This document shows, piece after piece, positions 34,372 to 43,499 of a stretch of 64,000 nt of DNA. This stretch comes from Streptomyces ortus. Its GTDB lineage: Bacteria > Actinomycetota > Actinomycetes > Streptomycetales > Streptomycetaceae. The DNA lies in assembly GCF_026341275.1 (NCBI RefSeq), contig NZ_JAIFZO010000002.1, positions 1,924,821 to 1,988,820 of the forward strand. The letters run 5' to 3'. Position numbers and translations under genes: made by a program. The stretch's first letter is position 1; each line of letters begins with the position of its first letter. The notes beneath the pieces are model-generated. The model searched no databases. It saw nothing but the letters and a program-made list of their open reading frames with translations, and was not told where the DNA came from.

Positions 34372-35589
34372 TCACACGCCCAGGGCGAGCAGGCGCTCCT
34401 CGATGCGCTCGGGCGCGTACAGGTGCTCCACGACGAGCGCACCGGCTCCGACCAGGGCCGCCCGCTCGCCGAGCCGGGACGTGAGCACCTCCAGGTGCGC
34501 GGTGGAGCGGGGCAGAGCCCGCTGATAGAGCAGTTCGCGTACACCGGTGAGGAAGGCGGTTCCGGCCAGATCCCCCGCGATCATCAGGACGCCGGGGTTG
34601 AGCAGGGTCACCACCGTGGCGAGGACGTCGCCGACCTGCCGCCCCGCCTCCCGCGCGAGGGCCGCCGCGCCGGGGTGCCCCGAGGTGAGCAGATCGCGCA
34701 CGTCCGAGCCCGAGGCCGCCGGGACTCCCGACTCCACCAGCCTGCGGGCCACGGCTCCCCCGCTGGCGACGGCCGCGAGACAGCCGTACGACCCGCATCT
34801 GCACAGCGCGTCGGCGCCCTCCGGGACCCGGATGTGCCCGATGTCCCCGGCTCCGCCGTCGATGCCCCGGTAGATCCTGCCGCCGACGACCACACCCGCG
34901 CCGATACCGGTGGAGACCTTCACCAGGACGAAGGCCGAGCAGTCGGGGTGGGCGGTGCGCTGCTCGCCGTACGCCATGAGGTTGGCGTCGTTGTCGACCA
35001 GGACCGGGACCGGTCCGGCGCCGCTGTGCTCGGTGAAGGCCCGGGTGAGGCGCGCCCTGATGTCGTAGCCGTCCCAGCCGGGCATGATCGGCGGCTGGAC
35101 GACCCGGCCCGTGTCGGTGTCCACGGGCCCCGGTACGGCCAGTCCGATGCCGCACACCTCGGCCGGCCGGTGCCCGGCCTTCTCCAGCAGTTCGGCGAAC
35201 CAGCGGCCCAGCTCGCCGAGGACCGCGTCCGGGCCGTCCTCGACGCGCAGCGGCCCGGCGTGCTCGGCCAGCAGCTCGCCGGTCAGGGACAGCACGGCGG
35301 CGCGCGCGTGCCGGGTGTCGAGGTCGGCGGCGAGGACGACGGCGTGGGAGTCGTCGAACTCCAGGCGGACCGAGGGGCGTCCGCCGAGCGGTGAGTCGAC
35401 CGGGCCCGCGGCGCCCTCGCGCAGCCAGCCGGCCCGGAAGAGCCGGTCGAGGCGCTGTCCGACGGTGGCCCGGGACAATCCGGTGACCTGTTGCAACGCC
35501 CCCCGTGTGGTGGCGCGTCCGCTTCGCACGAGTTCCAGCAGGTCGCCGGAGCTGGCCTGGCTCCCGGCCTTCCCCGTCCTGATCGCCAT
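34372..35589 (-). CDS. ROK-family transcriptional regulator
   Basis: The 405-residue protein has a winged helix-turn-helix N-terminus (TTRGALQQVTGLSRATVGQRLDRLF, residues about 27-51) and a ROK sugar-kinase-like domain. The latter has the ATP site DLDTRHARAAVLSL near 90, VDNDANLMAYGE near 196, GTGIGAGVVVGGRIYRG-type loop near 222 and the ROK zinc/signature cysteines in CRCGSYGCLAAVASG near 262. The ATG after GGAGGGAGGAGCGCG was chosen over the longer frame. It is divergent from the two glycosidase-type genes and probably represses them in response to a sugar; that link rests on position only. Confidence 0.85.
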   Translation of the reverse strand: MAIRTGKAGSQASSGDLLELVRSGRATTRGALQQVTGLSRATVGQRLDRLFRAGWLREGAAGPVDSPLGGRPSVRLEFDDSHAVVLAADLDTRHARAAVLSLTGELLAEHAGPLRVEDGPDAVLGELGRWFAELLEKAGHRPAEVCGIGLAVPGPVDTDTGRVVQPPIMPGWDGYDIRARLTRAFTEHSGAGPVPVLVDNDANLMAYGEQRTAHPDCSAFVLVKVSTGIGAGVVVGGRIYRGIDGGAGDIGHIRVPEGADALCRCGSYGCLAAVASGGAVARRLVESGVPAASGSDVRDLLTSGHPGAAALAREAGRQVGDVLATVVTLLNPGVLMIAGDLAGTAFLTGVRELLYQRALPRSTAHLEVLTSRLGERAALVGAGALVVEHLYAPERIEERLLALGV

Positions 35590-35734
35590 CGCGCTCCTCC
35601 CTCCGGTTCCGGTCATACGGACCCCTTGCGTTCCCCAACTCTGCATTACATATTGAGTTCTGCGTGTTAAATAGACGTAACTACACGGTGGTTACTGCCG
35701 AACTGATCGGCCGCATGTCTTCGGGGAGACCTGA

Positions 35735-37318
35735 GTGGACCGCACGACCCAGCTCACCGCCCGTCCTACCGCCCGCCGCGCCCCGCACCATGAACACGGG
35801 CGGGCGGGAACAGCCGTATACGATCCGGTCGATCCCGGCGATCCGCTCGGTCCGGTCGATCCGCTCGGATCCGTCCGCCCGGCGGAGTCGTTGCAGGCCA
35901 GGGCAGCCCGGGTGCTGAACGGCAACTGGCGGGGCACGTCGACGGTGCCCTCGCGCAGCCTGTATCCGCACCAGTGGTCCTGGGACTCCGCGTTCATCGC
36001 GATCGGGCTGCGGCATCTGTCTCCGCTGCGGGCCCAGACCGAGCTGGAGACGCTGCTCGGCGCGCAGTGGGGCGACGGCCGGATCCCGCACATCGTGTTC
36101 AACCCCTCCGTCCCCCTCGACGCGTACTTCCCGAGCCCGGACTTCTGGCGCTCCTCGACCGCGGGGCGCACCGCGGGCGCCCCGGGCACCGTACAGACCT
36201 CGGGCATCGTGCAGCCACCGGTGCACGCGCTCGCCGTGTGGCTGGTGCACACCGCCGACCCCGGGCTGTCCCGCTCGCGGTCCTTCCTGTCCCGGATGTA
36301 CCCGCGCCTCGCGGCCTGGCACCGCTACCTGCTGCACCGCCGGGACCTGGGCGGCGGGGGGCTCGCCTCGGTGGTCCACCCCTGGGAGCAGGGCATGGAC
36401 AACGCCCCGAGCTGGGACGCGCCGCTGTCCCGCGTCGCCCCGGCCCCGGCCCGCTCCTTCCGCCGCGCCGACCTGGACCACGGCGCGGCCGAGGACCGGC
36501 CGACGGACCTGGACTACGGGCGGTACGTACGGCTGGCGGCGGACTACCGGGACGGGGGGTACGCGGACGGGGGTCACGCGGACGGCGGGCGGGCCGGCGG
36601 GTTCGCCGTGGAGGACCCGGCGTTCAACGCGCTGCTGATCGCCTCCGAGCACGCGCTGGCCCGCATCGCCCGGGAGCTGGGCGCGACGGGCACCGCCCGC
36701 CACGCGCGCGCGGAGCGGCTGACGACGGCGCTGGTGGACCGGCTGTGGGATCCGGCGGCGGGCATGTTCCTCTGCCGGGACGTGCGCACGGGCGAGCCGA
36801 TCCCCGAACGCGGGGTCTCCGGTCTGGTCCCGCTGATCCTGCCGACGCTGCCGCGTGAGACGGCCGCGACACTCGTACGGACCCTGTGCGGCCCGCACTT
36901 CGGGCTCGGGGACACCACCCGGCTCGTACCGAGTTACGACCTGACCGGGCACGCCTTCGACCCGCACCGGTACTGGCGGGGGCCGGCCTGGTTCAACACC
37001 AACTGGCTGGTGGAGCGGGGGCTGCGGCTGCACGGGGAGACGGCCCGCGCGGCAGAGCTGCGCGGCGCGCTGCTGGAGACGGCGGACACCTCCGGGTTCG
37101 CCGAGTACGTGGACCCGTACAGCGGTGAGGCCTGCGGGGCGCTCGGATTCAGCTGGACCGCGGCGCTGACGCTGGACCTGCTGCACGGGACGGCGCCGGA
37201 GACGGCGCACGGGACGGCCGACGCGACGCGCGGCACGGCCGAGGAGTTCGGCGTGACGGGAAGCTTGGGCGTGACGGGGAAGTTCGGCGAGGGTGCCTTG
37301 GGAGGGGACCTGCGATGA
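35735..37318 (+). CDS. MGH1-like (GH63-related) glycoside hydrolase
   Basis: The 527-residue protein has an (alpha/alpha)6-barrel glycosidase layout. Conserved pieces are SLYPHQWSWDSAFIAIGLRHL near 77, GRIPHIVFNP near 112, SGIVQPPVHALAVW near 150, HPWEQGMDNAPSWD near 215, RYWRGPAWFNTNWLVERGLR near 408 and the C-terminal GFAEYVDPYSGEACGALGFSW. These match mannosylglycerate/glucosylglycerate hydrolase-like GH63 relatives. There is no signal peptide, so it is intracellular. Low-complexity spots (DPVDPGDPLGPVDPLGS near the start, YADGGHADGG near 275, GVTGSLGVTGKFG at the end) are absent from typical family members. GTG start after GGGGAGACCTGA. Its stop overlaps the next ATG. Confidence 0.8.
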   Translation: MDRTTQLTARPTARRAPHHEHGRAGTAVYDPVDPGDPLGPVDPLGSVRPAESLQARAARVLNGNWRGTSTVPSRSLYPHQWSWDSAFIAIGLRHLSPLRAQTELETLLGAQWGDGRIPHIVFNPSVPLDAYFPSPDFWRSSTAGRTAGAPGTVQTSGIVQPPVHALAVWLVHTADPGLSRSRSFLSRMYPRLAAWHRYLLHRRDLGGGGLASVVHPWEQGMDNAPSWDAPLSRVAPAPARSFRRADLDHGAAEDRPTDLDYGRYVRLAADYRDGGYADGGHADGGRAGGFAVEDPAFNALLIASEHALARIARELGATGTARHARAERLTTALVDRLWDPAAGMFLCRDVRTGEPIPERGVSGLVPLILPTLPRETAATLVRTLCGPHFGLGDTTRLVPSYDLTGHAFDPHRYWRGPAWFNTNWLVERGLRLHGETARAAELRGALLETADTSGFAEYVDPYSGEACGALGFSWTAALTLDLLHGTAPETAHGTADATRGTAEEFGVTGSLGVTGKFGEGALGGDLR

Positions 37319-39261
37319 CGGACCGGCAGCATCTGCTCGTACACGGCGGGACGTTCGCCACGGTGGGCGACGGCGGGGACATCAGCGGAGTACGCGGCGG
37401 GGGCGGTTCGCACTCCGCCCCCGACGGGATGTTCGTGCGCGACGCCCGGCATCTGAGCCGCTGGCAGCTGACCGTCGACGGCGCGGTGCCCGAGGCGCTG
37501 TCGCCGGTCACGGACGGCGACACGGCCCGCTGCGTCCTCGTGCCGCGCGGCGGCCGGCAGGAGCCGCCCGCCCACACCCTCTTCCGCGAACAGGCAGTCG
37601 GGGACGGCTCGTTCGTCGAGTCGCTGCGGATCACCAGCAACCGCCCGGTGCCGACGACGGTCCGGATCGCGGTCACCGCCGACGCCGACTTCACGGACCA
37701 GTTCGAGCTGCGCTCCGACCACCGGACGTACGCGAAGACCGGCGCGGTCCGCTCCCGCGAAGTCCTGGACGACGGTGTGGAGTTCGGCTACCAGCGCGGT
37801 GAGTGGCGGTCCTGTACGACCGTCACCTGTGAACCCGCGCCGGACGGCGTCGAGGAGACCGGCACGGGCGCGCGGCGCCTGGTGTGGGCCCTGGACCTCG
37901 AACCGCACGGCTCGACCGAGCTGGCCCTGCGGGTGGCGGCGCGCCCGCACGGCACGGCACCCCCGCGGGTGCCCGCCACCCCGGCCGCCGCGAACGCCCG
38001 GCTCCGCGCGCTGGAGAGCGAGTTCACCGAGGGCATGCCCTTCCCGACCGGCTGGCCGGAGCTGGCCGCCGCGTGCGCGCGGGGTCTGGCCGACCTGGCG
38101 GTGCTCCAGGTACCGGCGACGGGCCCGGACGGGGAGGAACTTCGCGTGCCTGCCGCGGGCGTTCCGTGGTTCCTGACCCTGCTCGGCCGTGACTCGCTGC
38201 TCACGTCCCTGTTCGCGCTCCCCTACCGCCCGCAGCTGGCCGCCGCCACGCTGCCCGCGCTCGCCGCGGCCCAGGCCACCGAGGTCGGAGTGGGCACGGT
38301 GGCCCAGCCCGGCAAGATCGTGCACGAGGTGCGGCACGGGGAGCTGGCCCACTTCGGGCAGGTGCCGTACGGCCGCTACTACGGCTCGGTCGACGCGACC
38401 CCGCTCTTCCTGATCCTTCTCGGCGCGTACGTCGAGCAGACCGGTGACACGGCGCCGGCCCGCCGGCTGGAGGCCAACGCCCGTGCGGCGATCGGCTGGA
38501 TGCTGGACCACGGCGGGCTGACCTCGCGCGGCTATCTCGTCTACCGCGCGGACGAGGGCGGCCTCGCCAACCAGAACTGGAAGGACTCCCCCGGCGCGAT
38601 CTGCTCGGGCGACGGCAGCCGGCCGACCGGTCCTGTGACGGCCGCGGGCGCGCAGGGGTACGCGTACGACGCGCTGCGCCGGACCGCGCAGCTCGCCCGG
38701 ACGGTGTGGGACGACGAGGTGTACGCGGCGCTTCTCGAACAGGCCGCCGCGGATCTGCGGGACCGGTTCCAGCGGGACTTCTGGATGGCGGACCGCGCCT
38801 TCCCCGCGCTCGCCCTCGACGGCGACGGGAGGCACGTCGACGCGCTCGCGTCCGACGCGGGGCATCTGCTGTGGTCCGGGCTGCTGGACAAGGAGTACGG
38901 GGAGCTGGTGGGGCGGCGGCTGCTGGAGCCGGACTTCTTCTCGGGCTGGGGCGTACGGACGCTGGCCGCGGGGCAGGCCGCGTACCATCCGCTGTCGTAC
39001 CACCGGGGGTCGGTGTGGCCGCACGACAACGCGCTGATCGCGTTGGGGCTGGCGCGGTACGGGCTGCACGACGAGGCGCGGACGGTGGCGCACGGGCTGG
39101 TGGACGCGGCGTCCGTCGCGGGGCACCGGCTGCCGGAGGTGCTCGCGGGGTACGGGAGGGGGACGCGTGCGGAGCCTGTGCCGTATCCGCACGCCTGCGT
39201 GCGGGAGTCACGGTCCGCGGCCGCGCCGCTGGCGCTGCTCACCGCGGTGGGCGGTGCGTGA
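37315..39261 (+). CDS. Glycogen-debranching-type amylo-alpha-1,6-glucosidase
   Basis: The 648-residue protein has an N-terminal glycogen debranching domain (FATVGDGGDISG, DGMFVRDARHLSRWQLTVDG, residues 13-60). A C-terminal six-hairpin glycosidase domain follows (VPWFLTLLGRDSLLTSLFALPY near 283, KIVHEVRHGELAHFGQVPYGRYY near 332, QNWKDSPGAICSGDG near 421, YHPLSYHRGSVWPHDNALIALGL near 559). It is cytoplasmic by lack of signal. The ATGA overlap with the preceding glycosidase shows co-translation, so both probably act on the same glucose- or mannose-containing oligosaccharide or compatible solute, under the divergent ROK regulator. Confidence 0.85.
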   Translation: MTDRQHLLVHGGTFATVGDGGDISGVRGGGGSHSAPDGMFVRDARHLSRWQLTVDGAVPEALSPVTDGDTARCVLVPRGGRQEPPAHTLFREQAVGDGSFVESLRITSNRPVPTTVRIAVTADADFTDQFELRSDHRTYAKTGAVRSREVLDDGVEFGYQRGEWRSCTTVTCEPAPDGVEETGTGARRLVWALDLEPHGSTELALRVAARPHGTAPPRVPATPAAANARLRALESEFTEGMPFPTGWPELAAACARGLADLAVLQVPATGPDGEELRVPAAGVPWFLTLLGRDSLLTSLFALPYRPQLAAATLPALAAAQATEVGVGTVAQPGKIVHEVRHGELAHFGQVPYGRYYGSVDATPLFLILLGAYVEQTGDTAPARRLEANARAAIGWMLDHGGLTSRGYLVYRADEGGLANQNWKDSPGAICSGDGSRPTGPVTAAGAQGYAYDALRRTAQLARTVWDDEVYAALLEQAAADLRDRFQRDFWMADRAFPALALDGDGRHVDALASDAGHLLWSGLLDKEYGELVGRRLLEPDFFSGWGVRTLAAGQAAYHPLSYHRGSVWPHDNALIALGLARYGLHDEARTVAHGLVDAASVAGHRLPEVLAGYGRGTRAEPVPYPHACVRESRSAAAPLALLTAVGGA

Positions 39262-39313
39262 GGTCGCGCGTGGCCGCCGCGCGCTTTCGGGTGCGGGCCG
39301 ACCGGGGTGGGCC

Positions 39314-39603
39314 GCGCAGTTCCCCGCGCCCCTAGGGAGTGGGGGCCGAGGCACGTGGGACGGTGCAGGTCGCCCGTGGCCGAGCGCGCAGTTCCCCGCG
39401 CCCCTGAGGGGATGAGGGCCGAGGCACGTGGGACCGTGCAGGACGGCTGCCGCTGAGCGCGCCGTTCTCCGCGCCCCTGGAAAGCGGGGCTGCGCCCCGG
39501 CTTGCCTTTAGGGGCGCGGGGAACTGCGCGGCCAGCCCGTACGTGCCCGCACTCATCCAGCAACCTCCGCCCTCACTCCCTCAGGGGCGCGGGGAACGGC
39601 GCA
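39314..39603. repeat. Inverted cluster of GTTCCCCGCGCCCCT repeats with 72-bp tandem
   Basis: Three forward units (near 39314, 39386 and 39457) face two inverted units (near 39509 and 39583) between the convergent debranching-enzyme and dusB genes. The first two forward units are part of a tandem duplication of about 72 bp sharing GGGCCGAGGCACGTGGGAC. The 372-base gap contains no gene. Confidence 0.75.
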
Positions 39604-39633
39604 ATCGGGCAGCTCCCCCGGGGCGCGGGGCGC

Positions 39634-40800
39634 TCAGCCTCCGGACGTGTCCAGCTCCGCGTCCTCACTCACACCCGCACAGTCGTACGGATCCTTCAAC
39701 CACCCGTCCGGCAGGACAACCCGCCCGTTGCCGGACGTCCGCCCCCGCGGCCCGTCCGCCCCCACCGGCCACGGCTGATCGAGCTCCAACTCCTCCAGCC
39801 CCTCCGCCAGTTCGCTCAAGGACGACGTGACCGCGAGCCGCCGCCGCATCTCCGAGCCGACCGCGAACCCCTTCAGGTACCACGCCACGTGCTTGCGGAA
39901 GTCGATGACCCCGCGCGCCTCGTCCCCGATCCACTCCCCGAGCAGGGTCGCGTGCCGCACCATGACGGCCGCGACCTCGCGCAGGGCCGGCCGCGCGTAC
40001 TGCCCGCCCCGCCCCTCGAACGCCGCGACCAGATCAGCGAACAGCCACGGCCGCCCGAGGCACCCCCGCCCCACGACGACCCCGTCGCACCCGGTCTCCC
40101 GCACCATCCGCAGCGCGTCGTCCGCGGACCAGATGTCCCCGTTCCCGAGCACGGGAATCTCCGGCACGTGCTCCTTGAGCCGCGCGATGGCGTCCCAGTC
40201 GGCCGTCCCGCCGTAGTGCTGCGCGGCGGTGCGCCCGTGCAGCGCGATCGCCGTGACCCCCTCCTCGACCGCGATACGGCCCGCGTCGAGGAACGTGATG
40301 TGGTCGTCGTCGATGCCCTTGCGCATCTTCATGGTGACCGGCAGGTCCCCCGCCCCGGCCACCGCCTCACGCAGGATCGCCCGCAGCAGCGGCCGCTTGT
40401 ACGGGAGGGCCGAGCCGCCGCCCTTGCGGGTCACCTTGGGCACCGGGCAGCCGAAGTTCAGGTCGATGTGGTCCGCGAGGCCCTCTTCCGCGATCATGCG
40501 GACGGCCTTGCCGACGGTCGCGGGGTCGACGCCGTACAGCTGGATCGAACGCGGGGTCTCCGACGCGTCGAAGCGGATCAGCTGCATGGTCTTCTCGTTG
40601 CGCTCGACCAGCGCCCGCGTGGTGATCATCTCGCTGACGAACAGGCCCTTTCCCCCGCTGAACTCCCTGCACAGCGTGCGGAACGGCGCGTTCGTGATGC
40701 CCGCCATGGGGGCGAGCACGACGGGCGGCTGGACGGTGTGCGGACCGATCCGCAGAGCGGTGCTCACCGCGGACGCGGGAGTGATCGTGGGCGTGGACAT
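39634..40800 (-). CDS. dusB: tRNA-dihydrouridine synthase
   Basis: The 388-residue FMN enzyme reduces a uridine in the tRNA D-loop. The TIM barrel begins VVLAPMAGITNAPFRTLCREF near residue 27. IDLNFGCPVPKVTRKGGGSAL near 112 carries the catalytic cysteine. VTMKMRKGIDDDHITF near 155, IALHGRTAAQHYGG near 188 and VLGNGDIWSADDAL near 215 complete the flavin site, and a helical tRNA-binding domain follows. The length is normal. It is divergent from the DHA2 transporter with an 80-base gap holding both promoters. Confidence 0.94.
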   Translation of the reverse strand: MSTPTITPASAVSTALRIGPHTVQPPVVLAPMAGITNAPFRTLCREFSGGKGLFVSEMITTRALVERNEKTMQLIRFDASETPRSIQLYGVDPATVGKAVRMIAEEGLADHIDLNFGCPVPKVTRKGGGSALPYKRPLLRAILREAVAGAGDLPVTMKMRKGIDDDHITFLDAGRIAVEEGVTAIALHGRTAAQHYGGTADWDAIARLKEHVPEIPVLGNGDIWSADDALRMVRETGCDGVVVGRGCLGRPWLFADLVAAFEGRGGQYARPALREVAAVMVRHATLLGEWIGDEARGVIDFRKHVAWYLKGFAVGSEMRRRLAVTSSLSELAEGLEELELDQPWPVGADGPRGRTSGNGRVVLPDGWLKDPYDCAGVSEDAELDTSGG

Positions 40801-40880
40801 TCCCCCATTGTCCCGTACGCCGACCCGTGACGGTAGTCGTTAGTTAGGCACACTACCGACATGGGCGTAACCTGGTACCC

Positions 40881-42323
40881 ATGCCTGAGCTCAGCCCCCG
40901 CCGGCGTCAGCTGGTGCTCGCGATCTGTTGCATGAGTCTGCTGATCGTGAGCCTCGACAACACCGTTCTCAACGTCGCCCTCCCCTCCATGCAGAAGGAT
41001 CTGCACGCGAGCCTCGCGGGCATGCAGTGGACGATCGACGCGTACACGCTGGTGCTCGCCTCGCTGCTGATGCTCGCGGGCTCGACGGCCGACCGCATCG
41101 GCCGCCGCAAGGTCTTCATGGCGGGCCTGGTCGTCTTCACCGTCGGCTCGGTCCTGTGCTCGCTCGCGCCGAACCTCGAATCGCTCGTGGCCTTCCGCAT
41201 GATCCAGGCGGTCGGCGGCTCGATGCTCAACCCGGTCGCCATGTCGATCATCACCAACACCTTCACGGACCCGCGCGAGCGTGCCCGCGCGATCGGCGTC
41301 TGGGGCGCGGTCGTCGGCATATCCATGGCCGCGGGCCCGCTGGTCGGCGGCCTCCTGGTCGACTCCGTGGGCTGGCGCTCGATCTTCTGGGTCAACCTGC
41401 CGGTGGGCCTGGCCGCGCTCCTGCTCACCCTGCGGTACGTGCCCGAGTCCCGCGCCCCGAAGGCGCGCCGCCCGGACCCGGTGGGCCAGCTCCTGGTGAT
41501 CGCCCTGCTGGGCTCCCTCACCTACGCGATCATCGAGGCGCCCAGTTCGGGCGCCGGCAAGATCCTCGTCTTCGGCGGGATCGCGCTCGCCGCGCTGGTC
41601 ACCCTCCTCTGGTACGAGCCCCGGCGCGACGAGCCCCTCATCGACCTGCGCTTCTTCCGCTCGGTCCCCTTCAGCGGGGCCACGGTGGTGGCGGTCAGCG
41701 CATTCGCGGCGCTGGGCGGCTTCCTCTTCCTGTCGACCCTCTACCTGCAGAACGTCCGGGGGCTGAGCGCGCTCGACGCGGGCCTGTGGATGCTGCCCAT
41801 GGCGGCCATGACCTTCGTCTGCGCACCGCTGTCCGGGCGGCTGGTGGGCAACCGGGGACCGCGCCTGTCCCTCCTGATCGCGGGTACGACGATGACGGTG
41901 AGCGGGGTGCTGTTCGCCGCGTTCGAGGCCGAGACGGCGAACGTGACGCTCGTCATCGGGTACGTGCTGTTCGGGCTCGGCTTCGGTTTCGTGAACGCGC
42001 CCATCACGAACACGGCGGTGTCCGGGATGCCCCGGGCGCAGGCGGGGGTCGCCGCGGCGGTGGCGTCCACGAGCCGCCAGATCGGGCAGACGCTGGGGGT
42101 GGCGGTGATCGGCGCGGTCCTCGCGTCGGGGGTCGGCGCGTCGTCGTACCGGGACTCGTTCGTCTCGGCGGCCCGGCCCGCGTGGTGGATCATCGCGGGG
42201 TGCGGGCTCGCGGTGCTGGTGGTCGGCGGGCTGTCGAGCGGGCGGTGGGCCCGAGGAACAGCCGCCCGCACGGCGGACCGCCTGTCCTCACCGGAGGTGA
42301 AGGAGTCAGCGGGGGTCGTATGA
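40881..42323 (+). CDS. DHA2-family MFS multidrug efflux transporter
   Basis: The 480-residue membrane protein has about 14 hydrophobic helices. Its drug/proton antiporter motifs are DNTVLNVALPSMQKDL near 25, motif A ADRIGRRKVFMAG near 72 and motif C-like GAVVGISMAAGPLVGGLLVD near 142. QacA/EmrB-type proteins export lipophilic drugs or antibiotics with proton exchange. No TetR or MarR gene is adjacent, and the substrate is unknown. It is convergent with the SDR gene across a repeat cluster. Confidence 0.9.
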   Translation: MPELSPRRRQLVLAICCMSLLIVSLDNTVLNVALPSMQKDLHASLAGMQWTIDAYTLVLASLLMLAGSTADRIGRRKVFMAGLVVFTVGSVLCSLAPNLESLVAFRMIQAVGGSMLNPVAMSIITNTFTDPRERARAIGVWGAVVGISMAAGPLVGGLLVDSVGWRSIFWVNLPVGLAALLLTLRYVPESRAPKARRPDPVGQLLVIALLGSLTYAIIEAPSSGAGKILVFGGIALAALVTLLWYEPRRDEPLIDLRFFRSVPFSGATVVAVSAFAALGGFLFLSTLYLQNVRGLSALDAGLWMLPMAAMTFVCAPLSGRLVGNRGPRLSLLIAGTTMTVSGVLFAAFEAETANVTLVIGYVLFGLGFGFVNAPITNTAVSGMPRAQAGVAAAVASTSRQIGQTLGVAVIGAVLASGVGASSYRDSFVSAARPAWWIIAGCGLAVLVVGGLSSGRWARGTAARTADRLSSPEVKESAGVV

Positions 42324-42350
42324 CGGGTGACCGTCGCCTGTAGCTGGCCG

Positions 42351-42642
42351 CGCAGTTCCCCGCGCCCCTAAAAAGCGGGGCTGCGCCCCAGCTTTCGCCC
42401 CTTCAGGGGCGCAGAGAACGGCGCAATCTTTTGCCCCTTCAGGGGCGCGGGGAACGGCGCAATCTTTTGGCTTTTAGGGGCGCGGGGAACTGCGCGCTCA
42501 GCCACAGGCGACGTTCACCCGCCCCACACGCCCCAGCCCTCACCCCCCCAGGGGCGCGGGGAACGGCGCAATCTTTTGGCCTTTCAGGGGCGCGGGGAAC
42601 GGCGCAGTCTTTTGGCCTTTCAGGGGCGCGGGGGACTGCGCG
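42351..42642. repeat. Seven dispersed-repeat units, one forward and six inverted
   Basis: One forward unit (near 42351) and six inverted AGGGGCGCGGGGAACGGCGC-type units (near 42405, 42440, 42476, 42550, 42586 and 42621; 35-36 bp periods in pairs) fill the 329-base gap between the convergent transporter and SDR genes. Any forward-inverted pair can form a stem of about 20 bp. Confidence 0.75.
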
Positions 42643-42652
42643 GGGCAGCCGG

Positions 42653-43420
42653 TCAGCTGGGGAACATTCCCGCGGTCGCGTTCACCCACGTGCCCGTGAG
42701 CCCCGCCGCCCCGTCGGACGCGAGGAAGGTCGCCAGCGCCGCGATGTCCGCGATCCGGGGCGACCGCCTCGTCATCCGCAGGCCGTCGAGGTGCGCGCGG
42801 ATACCCTCCACCGCCGCCTCGTCCGCCGCGGGCGCACCCGCCGCGCTGAGCTTCTCGGGAGTCAGGGTGTCGACCACGCCCGCCGTCCAGATCCCGAGGG
42901 CGCGGACCCCCGCAGGACCGGCCTCCTGGGCGAGCTGGCGGATCAGCGCGTCGAGCGCGCCGTCGGCCGCCCCCGTACCGCCGAGCATCGGACTGCCCTG
43001 GTGGGAGCCGCTGTTGAGGCCGAGGATCACACCGGACCCCTGGGCGGCCATCCGGCGCGCGGCGGCCCGGGCGGTGATGAACTGGCACGTGATGCCCCGC
43101 GTGACCGGCCGCGTGTAGTCGGCCACCGACATCTCGGTCAGGGGTACGCCCTGGAAGTCCCCGCGCGGCACCAGGTTGAACGAGACGTCGAACCGGCCGG
43201 CCCGCTCGACCACCGAGTCGGCGTGCGCCTCGACGGCGTCCTCGTCAGCGGCGTCGAGCACGTCGTACGCGGCCCCGGTCACGTCGGCGACCGCACGCAG
43301 GGTCTTCTCCGTCCGGCCGACGAGGAAGACCCTCGCCCCGGCCTCCGTGTACGCCTTCGTGACGCCCGCGCCGAGGGAACCGGCTCCGCCGTAGACGACC
43401 GCGACCTTGTTCTGCAGCAT
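42653..43420 (-). CDS. SDR-fold protein lacking the catalytic Tyr/Lys
   Basis: The 255-residue Rossmann protein starts KVAVVYGGAGSLGAGVTKAY (nucleotide motif GGxxxLGxG) with the arginine GRT for NADP near residue 39. The canonical YxxxK active site should follow the NSGSHQGSP strand near 145, but the sequence reads LGGTGAADGAL, so both residues are missing. The C-terminal end (LASDGAAGLTGTWVNATAGMF) is normal SDR. It may be a binding or regulatory protein, or use different chemistry. It lies 79 bases downstream of the ECF sigma factor gene on the same strand, probably co-transcribed. Confidence 0.82.
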   Translation of the reverse strand: MLQNKVAVVYGGAGSLGAGVTKAYTEAGARVFLVGRTEKTLRAVADVTGAAYDVLDAADEDAVEAHADSVVERAGRFDVSFNLVPRGDFQGVPLTEMSVADYTRPVTRGITCQFITARAAARRMAAQGSGVILGLNSGSHQGSPMLGGTGAADGALDALIRQLAQEAGPAGVRALGIWTAGVVDTLTPEKLSAAGAPAADEAAVEGIRAHLDGLRMTRRSPRIADIAALATFLASDGAAGLTGTWVNATAGMFPS

Positions 43421-43499
43421 GGCTCTTCATCTCCTCGAAGGGGGCGCGAGGTGCGCCCGTCACCCCATGAGACGCGCCCGCCGCGGGAACTCATCGCTC

